45,742 nucleotides of DNA, from contig CANRMX010000014.1 in NCBI GenBank assembly GCA_947631855.1, positions 1 through 45,742 on the forward strand, written 5' to 3'. A program made the position numbers and the translations under genes. The stretch is from an uncultured Clostridia bacterium. Its GTDB lineage: Bacteria > Bacillota > Clostridia > Oscillospirales > Acutalibacteraceae. Under the pieces are notes generated by a model. That model made no database searches and was not told the origin of the DNA. It saw only the letters and a list, made by a program, of their open reading frames with translations. Position 1 is the stretch's first letter. Every line of letters starts with the position of its first letter. Below are positions 8,117 to 22,610 of the stretch, piece by piece.

Positions 8117-11100
8117 ATGGTCAAACGTGTTTTTGTGGAAAAGAAAAAGGGCTACGACATCGAGGCCCAGCAGCTGCGCGCCGATCTGGTGGGCAATCTG
8201 GGCATCGACAGCATCCGGGAAGTCCGGGTCCTCAACCGCTACGATGTGTCCGGTCTGGACGATGAGCAGTTTGCCGAGGCCGCCCGCACCATCCTTTCCG
8301 AGCCCACGATGGATACCGTCTACGGGGAGGATTTCGCCCTCCCCGCCGAATACCGGGTCTTCGCCTGGGAATATCTGCCCGGCCAGTACGACCAGCGGGC
8401 CGATTCCGCCGCCCAATGCGTCCAGCTTCTCACCGGCGGGATGCGCCCTGCCGTGCTCACCGCCAAGCTCATCGCCCTGAAGGGAGAAATCAGCGACGAG
8501 GATTTTGCCCGGGTGCAGGGGTATGTGATCAACCCCGTGGAGGCCCGGCTGGCCTCCTTCCAGAAGCCCGATTCTCTGGAGCTTGCCGCCGATACCCCTG
8601 CCGACGTGGCGAGAGTCACGGGCTTCACCGGCTGGGACAAGGAAGCGCTGCGGGCCTATTTCGATTCCATGGGCTTCGCCATGACGCTGGACGATCTGGA
8701 ATTCTGCCAGACCTATTTTCGGGAGCAGGAGCACCGGGACCCCACCGTCACCGAACTCCGGGTGATCGACACCTATTGGAGCGACCACTGCCGCCACACC
8801 ACCTTCCTCACCACCCTCACGGACATCGACATCGAGGCCGGGCCCCTGCACGACGCGGTGGAGGCCGCCCTGCGGGACTATCTGGACACCCGGGCCAAGC
8901 TCTATGGCGCAACCGACCGGCCCGTCAACCTGATGGACATGGCCACCATCGGCGGCAAATATCTGCGCAAGCTCGGGCGGGTGCCCGATCTGGACGTGTC
9001 CGACGAGATCAACGCCTGCTCCATCGAGGTGCCCGTCACCATCGACGGCAAAGAGGAGACCTGGCTGGTGCAGTTCAAAAACGAGACCCACAACCATCCC
9101 ACGGAGATCGAGCCCTTCGGCGGCGCGGCCACCTGCCTGGGCGGCGCCATCCGTGATCCCCTTTCCGGCCGGGCATACGTGTATCAGGCCATGCGGGTCA
9201 CGGGTTCCGGCGACCCCACCGTGCCGGTGAGCGCCACCCTCCACGGCAAGCTGCCCGCCCGGAAGATCACCCTCGGCGCGGCGCAGGGCTATTCCTCCTA
9301 TGGCAACCAGATCGGCCTGGCCACCGGGCAGGTGACGGAGCTCTACGATCCCGGCTACACCGCCAAGCGTTTGGAGATCGGCGCGGTGGTGGGCGCTTCC
9401 CCCAAGGCCAACGTCCGCCGGGAAGAGCCTGTGCCCGGGGACGTGGTGGTGCTGCTGGGCGGCGCCACCGGCCGGGACGGCATCGGCGGGGCCACGGGCT
9501 CCAGCAAGGCCCACACGGAAAAGAGCGTGGAGGTCTGCGGCGCGGAGGTGCAAAAGGGCAACCCGCCCACCGAACGGAAGCTCCAGCGGCTGTTCCGCAA
9601 TCCGGCGGCGGCCCGGCTCATCAAGCGCTGCAACGATTTCGGCGCGGGCGGCGTGTGCGTGGCCATCGGTGAGCTGGCCCCGGGGCTCCTGATCGACCTG
9701 AACAAAGTCCCGAAAAAATACGAGGGATTGGACGGCACCGAGCTGGCCATTTCCGAATCCCAGGAGCGGATGGCCGTGGTGCTGGCCGCCGAAGATGTGG
9801 AGCAGTTCATCGCCCTGGCCGCTGAGGAGAATCTGGACGCCACGCCGGTGGCGGCGGTGGCCGCCGAGCCCCGGCTGAAAATGCAGTGGCGTGGGGACGG
9901 CATTGTGGACATCTCCCGGGCGTTCCTGGATACCAACGGCGTGTCCCAGCAGGCAAAAGCCGCCATCACCGCGCCCAAAGGCGAAAATTACCGCACCGCC
10001 GTGCCTGAGAAGCTCAAGGGGCTTTCCGGCGCGGAGGCGCTTCGGGCCGATCTGGCCCGGCTGGAGGTCTGCGGCCAGAAGGGCCTCATCGAGCGGTTCG
10101 ACGCCAGTATCGGCGCGGGCACCGTGCTGATGCCCTTTGCCGGGGCGTACCAGCTGACGCCCGAGGAGGCCATGGCGGCGAAGCTCCCCCTGCTCTCCGG
10201 AGAGACCGACGACGCCACCGCCATGGCCTATGGGTACATTCCCGGCGTGTCCCGGTATTCGCCCTTCCTGGGCGCCCAGTGGGCCGTGGTGGAAAGCCTC
10301 TCCAAATTGGCGGCGGTGGGGGCCGATCCCATGAAGGCCCGGCTCACCTTCCAGGAATATTTCGAGCGGCTCCACGAGGACCCCACCCGGTGGGGGAAGC
10401 CCACGGCGGCGCTGCTGGGTGCGCTCTCTGCCCAGCTGGGGCTGGGGCTGCCGGCCATCGGCGGCAAGGACAGTATGTCCGGCTCCTTCGAGCAGCTGGA
10501 CGTGCCCCCCACGCTGGTGAGCTTCGCCCTTTCCATGACCAAAGCCAGCAAGACCCTTTCCGCCTGCATCCCTGCGGGCGATTGGGACGTGCTGCTGCTG
10601 CCTATCCCCGAAAACGTCGACGGCACGCCGGATTGGGAAAAGATCCGGGCATATTACGGCGCGGTGCTGCATGCAATAGAAACGGGCGGGATCCTTGCGG
10701 CCTCCGTGGTGCGGGAGGGCGGCGCGGCCGCCGCGGCCCTGCGGATGTGCTTCGGCAACCGGCTGGGCTTCGCGTTCGCTGACGGCCTCTCCCTTGAAAC
10801 GCTGTTCGCGCCCCGCTCCGGCTCTCTGGTGGTGGCGGTGGAGAAAGCCGCCCGCCCCGCCGGGCTGGAAAGCGTCCTGCTGGGCTGCACCCAGGCGGAC
10901 GGGCAGGTCACGCTGGGGGACAGCGAAATCTCCATCGACACGCTGACCGACGCCTGGATGGGCACTTTGGAGGACGTGTTCCCCAATCGTTGCGCCCCGG
11001 CAGAGGTGCCCCACGATGTGCCCCTGTGGACCGGGCGCAATGCCCACGCCCCGGTCATCAAAACCGCCAAGCCCCGGGTGTTTATCCCGGCCTTCCCGGG

Positions 11101-11866
11101 CACCAACTGCGAAGTGGACACCGCCCGGGCCTTTGAAAAGGCCGGGGCCGAGACGGAGATCCTGGTGGTGAAGAATCTCTCCCCGGCGGATATCGAGGAG
11201 ACCATCCTGCAGATGGAAAAGGCCATCCGCAGCGCCCAGATCGTCATGCTGCCTGGCGGCTTCTCCGGCGGCGACGAGCCGGACGGCTCCGGCAAATTCA
11301 TCGCCACCACCTTCCGCAATCCCCGCATCGCCCAGGCGGTCACCGATCTGCTGGAACAGCGGGACGGCCTGATGCTGGGCATCTGCAACGGCTTCCAGGC
11401 GCTGATCAAGCTGGGGCTGGTGCCCTATGGCAGGATCACCGAGCCCAAGGCCGACGACCCCACCCTCACCTTCAACACCCTGGGCCGCCACGCCTCCCGG
11501 ATGGTGTACACCCGGGTGGTAAGCGTAAAATCGCCCTGGATGGCGGGGGTGTCCGCCGGAGACGTGCACACCATCCCCATCTCCCACGGAGAGGGCCGGT
11601 TCGTGGCCAATGACGCGGTGCTGCAAGATTTGATCGCCAACGGCCAGATCGCCACCCAGTACGTCACGCCCGAGGGCGTCCCCAGCGGCGACATCCTCTG
11701 GAATCCCAACGGCTCCATCTGCGCGGTGGAGGGCATCACCAGCCCCGATGGGCGCGTCCTGGGCAAGATGGGCCACTCCGAGCGCAAGGGGCACGATCTC
11801 TACAAGAACGTGCCGGGCGAAAAAGATCAGGCGCTGTTCGAGTCCGGCGTGCGCTATTTTCTGTAA
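8117..11866 (+). CDS. purL: Phosphoribosylformylglycinamidine synthase, single-chain
   Basis: A 1249-residue FGAM synthase that converts FGAR, glutamine and ATP to FGAM in purine synthesis. The synthase part carries the conserved FKNETHNHPTEIEPFGG block and a duplicated AIRS-like half (GGKDSMSGSFEQ). The C-terminal class I glutaminase domain has FPGTNCEVD, GGFSGGDEPDGS, and the nucleophile Cys1090 in GICNGFQ, with HISHGEGRF later. Many Firmicutes split this enzyme into PurS/PurQ/PurL; the fused form occurs in many Clostridia. GAAAGGAC supports the start. No other pur gene lies in the window, so it is isolated from its pathway. Confidence 0.97.
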   Translation: MVKRVFVEKKKGYDIEAQQLRADLVGNLGIDSIREVRVLNRYDVSGLDDEQFAEAARTILSEPTMDTVYGEDFALPAEYRVFAWEYLPGQYDQRADSAAQCVQLLTGGMRPAVLTAKLIALKGEISDEDFARVQGYVINPVEARLASFQKPDSLELAADTPADVARVTGFTGWDKEALRAYFDSMGFAMTLDDLEFCQTYFREQEHRDPTVTELRVIDTYWSDHCRHTTFLTTLTDIDIEAGPLHDAVEAALRDYLDTRAKLYGATDRPVNLMDMATIGGKYLRKLGRVPDLDVSDEINACSIEVPVTIDGKEETWLVQFKNETHNHPTEIEPFGGAATCLGGAIRDPLSGRAYVYQAMRVTGSGDPTVPVSATLHGKLPARKITLGAAQGYSSYGNQIGLATGQVTELYDPGYTAKRLEIGAVVGASPKANVRREEPVPGDVVVLLGGATGRDGIGGATGSSKAHTEKSVEVCGAEVQKGNPPTERKLQRLFRNPAAARLIKRCNDFGAGGVCVAIGELAPGLLIDLNKVPKKYEGLDGTELAISESQERMAVVLAAEDVEQFIALAAEENLDATPVAAVAAEPRLKMQWRGDGIVDISRAFLDTNGVSQQAKAAITAPKGENYRTAVPEKLKGLSGAEALRADLARLEVCGQKGLIERFDASIGAGTVLMPFAGAYQLTPEEAMAAKLPLLSGETDDATAMAYGYIPGVSRYSPFLGAQWAVVESLSKLAAVGADPMKARLTFQEYFERLHEDPTRWGKPTAALLGALSAQLGLGLPAIGGKDSMSGSFEQLDVPPTLVSFALSMTKASKTLSACIPAGDWDVLLLPIPENVDGTPDWEKIRAYYGAVLHAIETGGILAASVVREGGAAAAALRMCFGNRLGFAFADGLSLETLFAPRSGSLVVAVEKAARPAGLESVLLGCTQADGQVTLGDSEISIDTLTDAWMGTLEDVFPNRCAPAEVPHDVPLWTGRNAHAPVIKTAKPRVFIPAFPGTNCEVDTARAFEKAGAETEILVVKNLSPADIEETILQMEKAIRSAQIVMLPGGFSGGDEPDGSGKFIATTFRNPRIAQAVTDLLEQRDGLMLGICNGFQALIKLGLVPYGRITEPKADDPTLTFNTLGRHASRMVYTRVVSVKSPWMAGVSAGDVHTIPISHGEGRFVANDAVLQDLIANGQIATQYVTPEGVPSGDILWNPNGSICAVEGITSPDGRVLGKMGHSERKGHDLYKNVPGEKDQALFESGVRYFL

Positions 11867-11908
11867 TTGAACGGAATGCAACGATCGCGTTGAGAAAAGG
11901 GGGATCCC

Positions 11909-13102
11909 ATGGAGAAACTGCTGAAACGCACCTGGGCGGAGATCGACCTGGACGCGCTGGCCCATAATTTCCTGGCGGTGCGCCAGGCGGCCGATCCCAA
12001 AGCCATGGTGTGCTGTGTGGTGAAGGCCGACGCCTACGGCCATGGCGCGGTGCGGGTGGCAAGGGAATTGGAAGCCCTGGGCGCGGACTGGTTCGCCGTC
12101 TCCAACCCGGAGGAGGCGCTGCAGCTGCGCCGCGCGGGCATTGGCCGGCCCATCCTGATTCTGGGCTTCACGCCGCCGGAGGAGGCCGCCACCATGGCGG
12201 CAAACAATATCTCCCTGTGCGTGTATTCCCCGGAATACGCGGCGGAGCTGTCCCGGGCGGCGGTGGCCGCCGGGGTGGAGGTCAACATCCATTTGAAGAT
12301 CGACACCGGCATGAGCCGGCTGGGTTTCTATTTTCAGGACCTGTTCCGGGACGAGGCCAGCATCGCGGAGGTGGAGGCCGCCTGCGCCCTGCCGGGCCTC
12401 AGGCCCCAGGGCATTTTCACCCACTTTGCCGTCTCCGATGAGGGCGTGCCCGGCGATCTTTTCACCATGCGGCAATTCGGGTGCTTTAAGGAAATGAGCG
12501 AGGCCCTGACCCGCCACGGGATCTCCATCCCCATCCGGCACTGCGCCAATTCCGCGGCGGTGTTCGATTATCCCCTCTCCCACCTGGACATGGTGCGGGC
12601 GGGCATCGTGCTCTACGGCATGGCTCCTTCCGAGGCCCTGCGGGCCCCGGTGGCGCTTTCGCCGGTGCTCTCTCTGCGCTCGGTGGTGAGCCACGTGAAG
12701 ACCCTGCTGCCCGGCGCCACGGTAAGCTATGGCCGGGTGTTCACTGCGGAGCACGAGATGCGGGTGGCCACCGTGCCCATTGGCTATGCCGACGGCTATC
12801 CCCGTTCCCTTTCGCCCGCCGGCGCACAGGTGCTCATCCACGGGCGGCGGTGCCCGATCTTGGGACGCATCTGCATGGACCAGCTGATGGCGGACGTCAC
12901 CGGGCTGGAGGACGTGCGCATCGGCGACACGGTGACGCTGATCGGCACGGACGGCGGGGAGACCGTCACCGCCGCAGAGCTGGCCGCCCGGGAGGGCACC
13001 ATCCCCTACGAAGTGGTGTGCGGCCTCTCCAAGCGGGTGCCCAGGGTGTACCTCAAGGGCGGCGCGGTAGACAGCATCTACGATCAGCTTTTGCAGGAGT
13101 GA
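11909..13102 (+). CDS. alr: Alanine racemase
   Basis: A 397-residue PLP enzyme making D-alanine for peptidoglycan. The PLP lysine is Lys39 in VVKADAYGHG; the second catalytic residue, Tyr274, lies in SYGRVF. The C-terminal beta domain has VPIGYADGYPR and GRICMDQ. Length is typical. It follows purL by 42 bp with a good AAAAGGGGG ribosome site and precedes the GNAT gene by 5 bp, so it may be co-transcribed with both. Confidence 0.96.
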   Translation: MEKLLKRTWAEIDLDALAHNFLAVRQAADPKAMVCCVVKADAYGHGAVRVARELEALGADWFAVSNPEEALQLRRAGIGRPILILGFTPPEEAATMAANNISLCVYSPEYAAELSRAAVAAGVEVNIHLKIDTGMSRLGFYFQDLFRDEASIAEVEAACALPGLRPQGIFTHFAVSDEGVPGDLFTMRQFGCFKEMSEALTRHGISIPIRHCANSAAVFDYPLSHLDMVRAGIVLYGMAPSEALRAPVALSPVLSLRSVVSHVKTLLPGATVSYGRVFTAEHEMRVATVPIGYADGYPRSLSPAGAQVLIHGRRCPILGRICMDQLMADVTGLEDVRIGDTVTLIGTDGGETVTAAELAAREGTIPYEVVCGLSKRVPRVYLKGGAVDSIYDQLLQE

Positions 13103-13107
13103 TCCCC

Positions 13108-14019
13108 ATGACTGCTTCGGTATCCACACAGGAATTGGCGGCGCTGTTCCGGCGGTGCTTTCCCTATTCCTATCGGAACGAGGGCACCCTGCGGGAGGTC
13201 TTGGCGGCCCCGGAAAATCGGGTCTTCCCCCACCGGGTAGGAGATGATCTGGCCGCCGCCGCCGTGCTGCAACGCGGGACGCTTCTCATGCTTGCGGTGG
13301 ACGCTGCCTATCGCAGGCAGGGGCTGGGTGGGGCGCTCCTCCAACAGGCGGAGGAAGCCGCCCGGGCCGCGGGAGAGCGGAAAATCACCGTGGGCGTGGG
13401 CGCGGGCTATCTCACCCCCGGCGTGCCCACCGGAAAAAGCTACTTCGGCGGGGACGAATCCCACATCCCTCCGGGGCTCACCGATGAGGCCGCCCAGTTC
13501 TTCGCGAAGCGGGGCTATCGCCACGGGGAGGATTGCGACATCTTCGACATGGCGGTGGAGCTTTCCGATCTGCCGCCGCTCGTCAAGCCGCCGGAAAAGG
13601 GGGTGCACATCTGCTGGGCTCGCCCGGAGGAACGGGATTCCCTCTGCGCCGCCGTGGGTGCGGCCGAGCCGAATTTTGAAAAATACTACCGCAACCCTGC
13701 CCTCTATGCCGGTACCGGTCCGGAGCGGGTCCTCATTGCCCTCTCTCCCGAGGGAGAGGCACTGGGGGGACTGCGGGTGTCCTTCGGCGTCGAGGGCGAA
13801 GGCGTGGGCAGCCTGGGCTGCACCGCCGTCCGGCCCGAGATCCAGCGGCAGGGCGTGGCCACCCGGCTGTGCATCGCCGCGGTGGAGGCCATGCGGGACG
13901 CCGGGATGCGCCGGGGCTTTTTGGGATTTACCTATTCCGGCCTGGAGCGCCTCTACGGCCGTGCGGGATTTTCCCCCTGCGCCTACTACATGATGGCGCA
14001 AAAGGAACTGGCAGGCTGA
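13108..14019 (+). CDS. Tandem GNAT acetyltransferase-like protein
   Basis: A 303-residue protein with two GNAT folds. The first holds the acetyl-CoA loop RRQGLGGALL around residue 70; the second has RPEIQRQGVATRL and ends with GFSPCAYYMM, a usual GNAT tail. Substrate unknown; it is not close to RimI. The frame is open upstream inside alr, but the ATG at 13108 is preceded by AGGAG that overlaps the alr end, indicating coupled translation. The gene ends before a strong GC hairpin at 14091. Confidence 0.8.
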   Translation: MTASVSTQELAALFRRCFPYSYRNEGTLREVLAAPENRVFPHRVGDDLAAAAVLQRGTLLMLAVDAAYRRQGLGGALLQQAEEAARAAGERKITVGVGAGYLTPGVPTGKSYFGGDESHIPPGLTDEAAQFFAKRGYRHGEDCDIFDMAVELSDLPPLVKPPEKGVHICWARPEERDSLCAAVGAAEPNFEKYYRNPALYAGTGPERVLIALSPEGEALGGLRVSFGVEGEGVGSLGCTAVRPEIQRQGVATRLCIAAVEAMRDAGMRRGFLGFTYSGLERLYGRAGFSPCAYYMMAQKELAG

Positions 14020-14090
14020 GCAAACGCAATTATCACTTCGCCCAAATGGCGTTGCTGCACTTGGCTCGACCTGGCTTTGCTCATAAAGTA

Positions 14091-14113
14091 TTCCCCGCCC
14101 ATAGGGCGGGGAA
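14091..14113. terminator. GC-rich hairpin after the GNAT gene
   Basis: A perfect 10-bp stem TTCCCCGCCC / GGGCGGGGAA with loop ATA, then TTATAA. It is a member of the GC hairpin repeat that flanks every toxin-antitoxin block here, and also the likely terminator of the purL-alr-GNAT run. Confidence 0.65.
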
Positions 14114-14144
14114 TTATAACGAATAAACGTACTTGGGTAAACGC

Positions 14145-14173
14145 TTGACAATTTCTCGGCTGTTTGCTATAAT
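14145..14173 (+). promoter_or_regulatory. Antitoxin RNA promoter, copy A
   Basis: TTGACA (14145-14150), 17 nt, TATAAT (14168-14173): perfect consensus. Confidence 0.85.
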
Positions 14174-14179
14174 AAAGAC

Positions 14180-14273
14180 ACAAAGGGAAACTTGCCGGTA
14201 AGCGGCATGGCCCTCAGAAACATGTTACAGATAGTAACCGTATTCCTTGGCCGGAGCGGTTACTTTCTGTCTA
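14180..14273 (+). ncRNA. Type I antitoxin RNA candidate, copy A
   Basis: Predicted transcript of about 94 nt. The 5' part has the element conserved in all five copies (ACTTGCC...GGCCCTC, 14190-14215, with a TGCCG/CGGCA hairpin). The 3' part is a terminator stem of 13 bp with one mismatch (14228-14240 with 14257-14269) followed by TCTATT. The terminator's 3' arm is antisense to the last codons and stop of the toxin, so the RNAs overlap at their 3' ends, as RatA does with txpA. Confidence 0.7.
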
Positions 14274-14346
14274 TTAATGCGACAACCAGAGATACGATGA
14301 TGCTGAGCACCATCAGACTGAGATGTAGCGCTTCATAAACAGTTAT
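14260..14346 (-). CDS. Holin-like small toxin peptide, copy A (AUA start)
   Basis: A 28-codon frame: ITVYEALHLSLMVLS then a hydrophobic stretch ending ALIDRK. This matches the pattern of putative holin-like toxins (Hol_Tox: M-TVYEALSLM..., one membrane helix, basic tail). The usual AUG is replaced by AUA; GGAGGG lies 7 nt ahead. No in-frame NTG start follows the ribosome site until Leu/Met 11-12, which would remove the conserved front. It likely inserts in the inner membrane when the antitoxin RNA fails. Alternative: a toxin that has lost its start. Confidence 0.65.
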   Translation of the reverse strand: MTVYEALHLSLMVLSIIVSLVVALIDRK

Positions 14347-14498
14347 GCTGCATCCCTCCTTTGCCCAAAGATTCCCATCTTGACAGTGGGTTTCTATGTC
14401 ATCGGGAGAGTTTGCGCACCCCTCTCCCGTTTCCGGGTGGAGGGCCAACCGCCTACCGTTATCGGCAAGTATTCCCGCGCCGTATTTGGCGCAAGAAA

Positions 14499-14527
14499 AG
14501 TATAGCAGAGAATTCCTGCAATTGCAA
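14499..14527 (-). promoter_or_regulatory. Toxin promoter, copy A
   Basis: On the minus strand TTGCAA (14522-14527), 17 nt, TGC-TATACT (-10 at 14499-14504). The toxin leader is about 145 nt and contains CCCUCC (14449-14454), complementary to the ribosome site GGAGGG (14354-14359). Confidence 0.75.
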
Positions 14528-14574
14528 GCAAAAGCGGGGATTTTCGCACTACCCGTATCTCTGTGAAGCGAGGC

Positions 14575-14603
14575 TTGACAATCCGCTTCAATTCTGCTAC
14601 AAT
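14575..14603 (+). promoter_or_regulatory. Antitoxin RNA promoter, copy B
   Basis: TTGACA (14575-14580), 17 nt, TACAAT (14598-14603). Confidence 0.8.
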
Positions 14604-14609
14604 AAAAGC

Positions 14610-14703
14610 ACAAAGGGAAACTTGCCGGTAAGCGGCATGGCCCTCGGATTTTGATTACAAGAAGTAACCGTCTTCCTTGGCCGGAGCGGTTACTTCTTGT
14701 TTA
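14610..14703 (+). ncRNA. Type I antitoxin RNA candidate, copy B
   Basis: Same layout as copy A. The terminator is a perfect 14-bp stem, ACAAGAAGTAACCG (14657-14670) with 14687-14700. Its stem sequence differs from copy A (AAGAAG against AAAG...TCTG), as do the last toxin codons it covers. Confidence 0.7.
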
Positions 14704-14776
14704 TTAATGCGACAATCAGAGACACGATGATGCTGAGCACCATCAGACTGAGATGTAGCGCTTCATAAACAGTTAT
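14690..14776 (-). CDS. Holin-like small toxin peptide, copy B (AUA start)
   Basis: A 28-codon frame, ITVYEALHLSLMVLS with tail ALINKK, preceded by GGAGGG at 7 nt and starting at AUA. It differs from copy A mainly at synonymous sites, a Val/Ile exchange and the tail, which indicates the frame is kept by selection. It is the second unit of a tandem pair. Confidence 0.65.
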   Translation of the reverse strand: MTVYEALHLSLMVLSIIVSLIVALINKK

Positions 14777-14927
14777 GCTGCATCCCTCCTTTGCCCAAAG
14801 ATTCCCATCTTGACGATGGGTTTCTATGTCATCGGGAGAGTTTAGCACCCCTCTCCCGTTTCCGGGTGGAGGGCCAACCGCCTACCGTTACTGGCAAGTA
14901 TTCCCACGCCATATCGGCGCAAGATAA

Positions 14928-14956
14928 AGTATAGCAGAGAATTCCCGAAAAAGCAA
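14928..14956 (-). promoter_or_regulatory. Toxin promoter, copy B
   Basis: Minus strand TTGCTT (14951-14956), 17 nt, TGC-TATACT (-10 at 14928-14933). Confidence 0.75.
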
Positions 14957-14988
14957 GAAAAAGCAAGCCTTTTTGAAAAAGAGGCTAA

Positions 14989-15010
14989 AACCTTTTGCAA
15001 GCAAAAGGTT
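14989..15010. repeat. Perfect hairpin
   Basis: AACCTTTTGC followed by AA and its exact complement. It lies next to AGCCTTTTTGAAAAA, a string also found in the hairpin cluster behind trpA (30883-30897). Confidence 0.6.
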
Positions 15011-15053
15011 AGCGAAAAACTTTACTTGTCTTCACCGTACTAAGATAAAGTGT

Positions 15054-15074
15054 CTCCCCGCCTACGGCGGGGAG
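15054..15074. repeat. GC hairpin repeat; possible beta-galactosidase terminator
   Basis: CTCCCCGCC-TAC-GGCGGGGAG, 9 bp. Same family as 29049-29075, 43958-43982 and 44129-44155. It is downstream of the minus-strand beta-galactosidase gene. Confidence 0.65.
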
Positions 15075-15090
15075 GCACATCTTCTATCTA

Positions 15091-15164
15091 TCGGGCGCGA
15101 CAGAAAAAGTTGCGTCCCTTACACGGCAAGTGAGCAGAGCGAACGGAGTCCGCGACTCGGCCCG
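15091..15164 (+). repeat. Dispersed repeat R1, copy 1
   Basis: A 74-bp element beginning TCGGGCGCGAC, with the core GGCAAGTGAGC and AGCGAACGGAG. Other copies are at 29325-29398 (same strand) and 44053-44115 (inverted). All three lie just beyond a toxin-antitoxin block. Confidence 0.75.
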
Positions 15165-15179
15165 GCCGGCCACGGCCGC

Positions 15180-21445
<6,266 letters not shown>

Positions 21446-21467
21446 GAGGCTTCTTGGCAATAAAAAG

Positions 21468-21493
21468 TCCCCCGGCTCTCCGGGGGATTCTTT
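21468..21493 (+). terminator. Terminator after the GT-C fusion
   Basis: TCCCCCGG-CTCT-CCGGGGGA followed by TTCTTTTT. Confidence 0.9.
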
Positions 21494-21499
21494 TTGCGC

Positions 21500-21688
21500 T
21501 TATTTTCGATTCCTCGGCCAGAACACCAGGCCGTAGACGATCAGGCAGACGGAGATCAGCACCGCGCTGGCTGCGGCGCCGATGGCCACGGCGGTGTGCT
21601 CCAGCGGCCCGGCCACCATGCTGACCAGGATGGCCAGCGCGTCCAAAAATAACAAAAACTGAAACGTGCCCCGTTCGGCGTCCGTCAT
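21500..21688 (-). CDS. Small two-helix membrane protein, unknown
   Basis: A 62-residue protein with two hydrophobic helices separated by GPLEHTAV and a basic tail (WPRNRK). It starts at an ATG with AGGGGAT upstream. It lies 34 bp downstream of rsmA on the same strand and is likely the last gene of that operon. I do not recognise a family. Confidence 0.6.
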   Translation of the reverse strand: MTDAERGTFQFLLFLDALAILVSMVAGPLEHTAVAIGAAASAVLISVCLIVYGLVFWPRNRK

Positions 21689-21722
21689 GCGCGCATCCCC
21701 TTTTCGTTTTTTCCCACCGCTA

Positions 21723-22610
21723 TTATACACCCGCTGCCCCGGGATTTGCAACCCCCGGCTTTTCCAGCTGATTGGCCAGCGCCGCCAGCTGCGGGAGGGT
21801 CAGTTCCTCCGCCCGGGCGTTGGCCCGGGCCCCGATGGCCGATAGCGCCGCCTCCACCTGGGCCTTTTTGTACCGCCCGGCAGCGCAGATGGAATTGGCC
21901 GCAGTCTTCCTGCGCTGGGCAAAGGCGGCGCGGACCATCTCGAAAAACCGGGCCTCGTCGTCCACCTGCACCGGCGGCGCCGCCCGCAGGTCCAGCCGCA
22001 GCACGGCGGAATCCACCTTGGGCGGCGGGAGAAAGCTGCCTCTGCTCACCTGGAACAGCAGCCTGGGCTGGGCATGGTACCACACCGTGGCGCTGACCGC
22101 GCCGCATTCCCGCTCGCCCGGGGCGGCGCAGATGCGCTGGGCCGCCTCCTTCTGCACCATTACCGTGATGCTCCTGAGGGGCAGCGCAGTTTCCAGCAGG
22201 CGCATCAAAATGGGGGAGGTGATGTAATAGGGCAGATTTGCGCACACGCAAAAGGCCTCTCCGCCGAATTTTTCCGCCGCCAGCCGCTGCAGGTCCAGCT
22301 TCAGGATATCGCCCTGCACCAGCTCCACGTTCTTGCAGTCCGCCAGCGTCTCCGCCAGCACCGGGAACAGCCGCCTGTCCAGCTCCACGGCCACCACCTT
22401 TTCCGCCACCGCCGAAAGCTCCGCCGTCAGCGCGCCCATGCCCGGGCCGATCTCCAGCACCGGCGTGTGCCCGTCCGCGCCGCAAAGCGCCGCCATTTTG
22501 GGGCACACCGTGGGATTGACGAGGAAATTCTGCCCCATGGCCTTGGAAAGGTGCAGCCCGTGGCGCGTCAGCACCTCGCGGACGTATCCCGGCTCCGAAA
22601 GCCTGCTCAT
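21723..22610 (-). CDS. rsmA: 16S rRNA dimethyladenosine transferase
   Basis: A 295-residue KsgA/RsmA enzyme that dimethylates A1518 and A1519 of 16S rRNA late in 30S assembly, using SAM. Motifs: GQNFLVNP, the SAM loop LEIGPGMGALT, DILKLDL, and the catalytic NLPYYI. Two ATGs are close together; the second (22610) has GGAGGG 6 nt ahead and overlaps the upstream gene's stop as ATGA, so it is preferred. Length is normal. Confidence 0.95.
   Translation of the reverse strand: MSRLSEPGYVREVLTRHGLHLSKAMGQNFLVNPTVCPKMAALCGADGHTPVLEIGPGMGALTAELSAVAEKVVAVELDRRLFPVLAETLADCKNVELVQGDILKLDLQRLAAEKFGGEAFCVCANLPYYITSPILMRLLETALPLRSITVMVQKEAAQRICAAPGERECGAVSATVWYHAQPRLLFQVSRGSFLPPPKVDSAVLRLDLRAAPPVQVDDEARFFEMVRAAFAQRRKTAANSICAAGRYKKAQVEAALSAIGARANARAEELTLPQLAALANQLEKPGVANPGAAGV

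Noticed and set aside
12850-13107. Extended N-terminus of the GNAT protein inside alr
   Set aside because: The extra 86 residues lie wholly within alr in another frame; the ATG at 13108 has a proper ribosome site.
8084-13129. A 1681-codon open frame antisense to purL and alr
   Set aside because: It is a shadow of two clear enzymes in GC-rich DNA, where biased third positions remove stops on the other strand. Its sequence is low-complexity (Gly, His, Arg, Gln) with no domain.
14337-14357. A six-codon frame MQHNCL overlapping the toxin start
   Set aside because: Its ATG is only one base from GGAGGG, too close for good initiation, and the frame is out of phase with the toxin. A role as a tiny upstream frame cannot be excluded.
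14361-14654. Plus-strand frames conserved between module copies (14361-14654, 43338-43670, 43715-43948), sharing LPFPGGGPTAYRY
   Set aside because: They are antisense to the conserved toxin leader and cross the promoter of the next antitoxin; the likeness follows from the DNA repeat. They lack ribosome sites.
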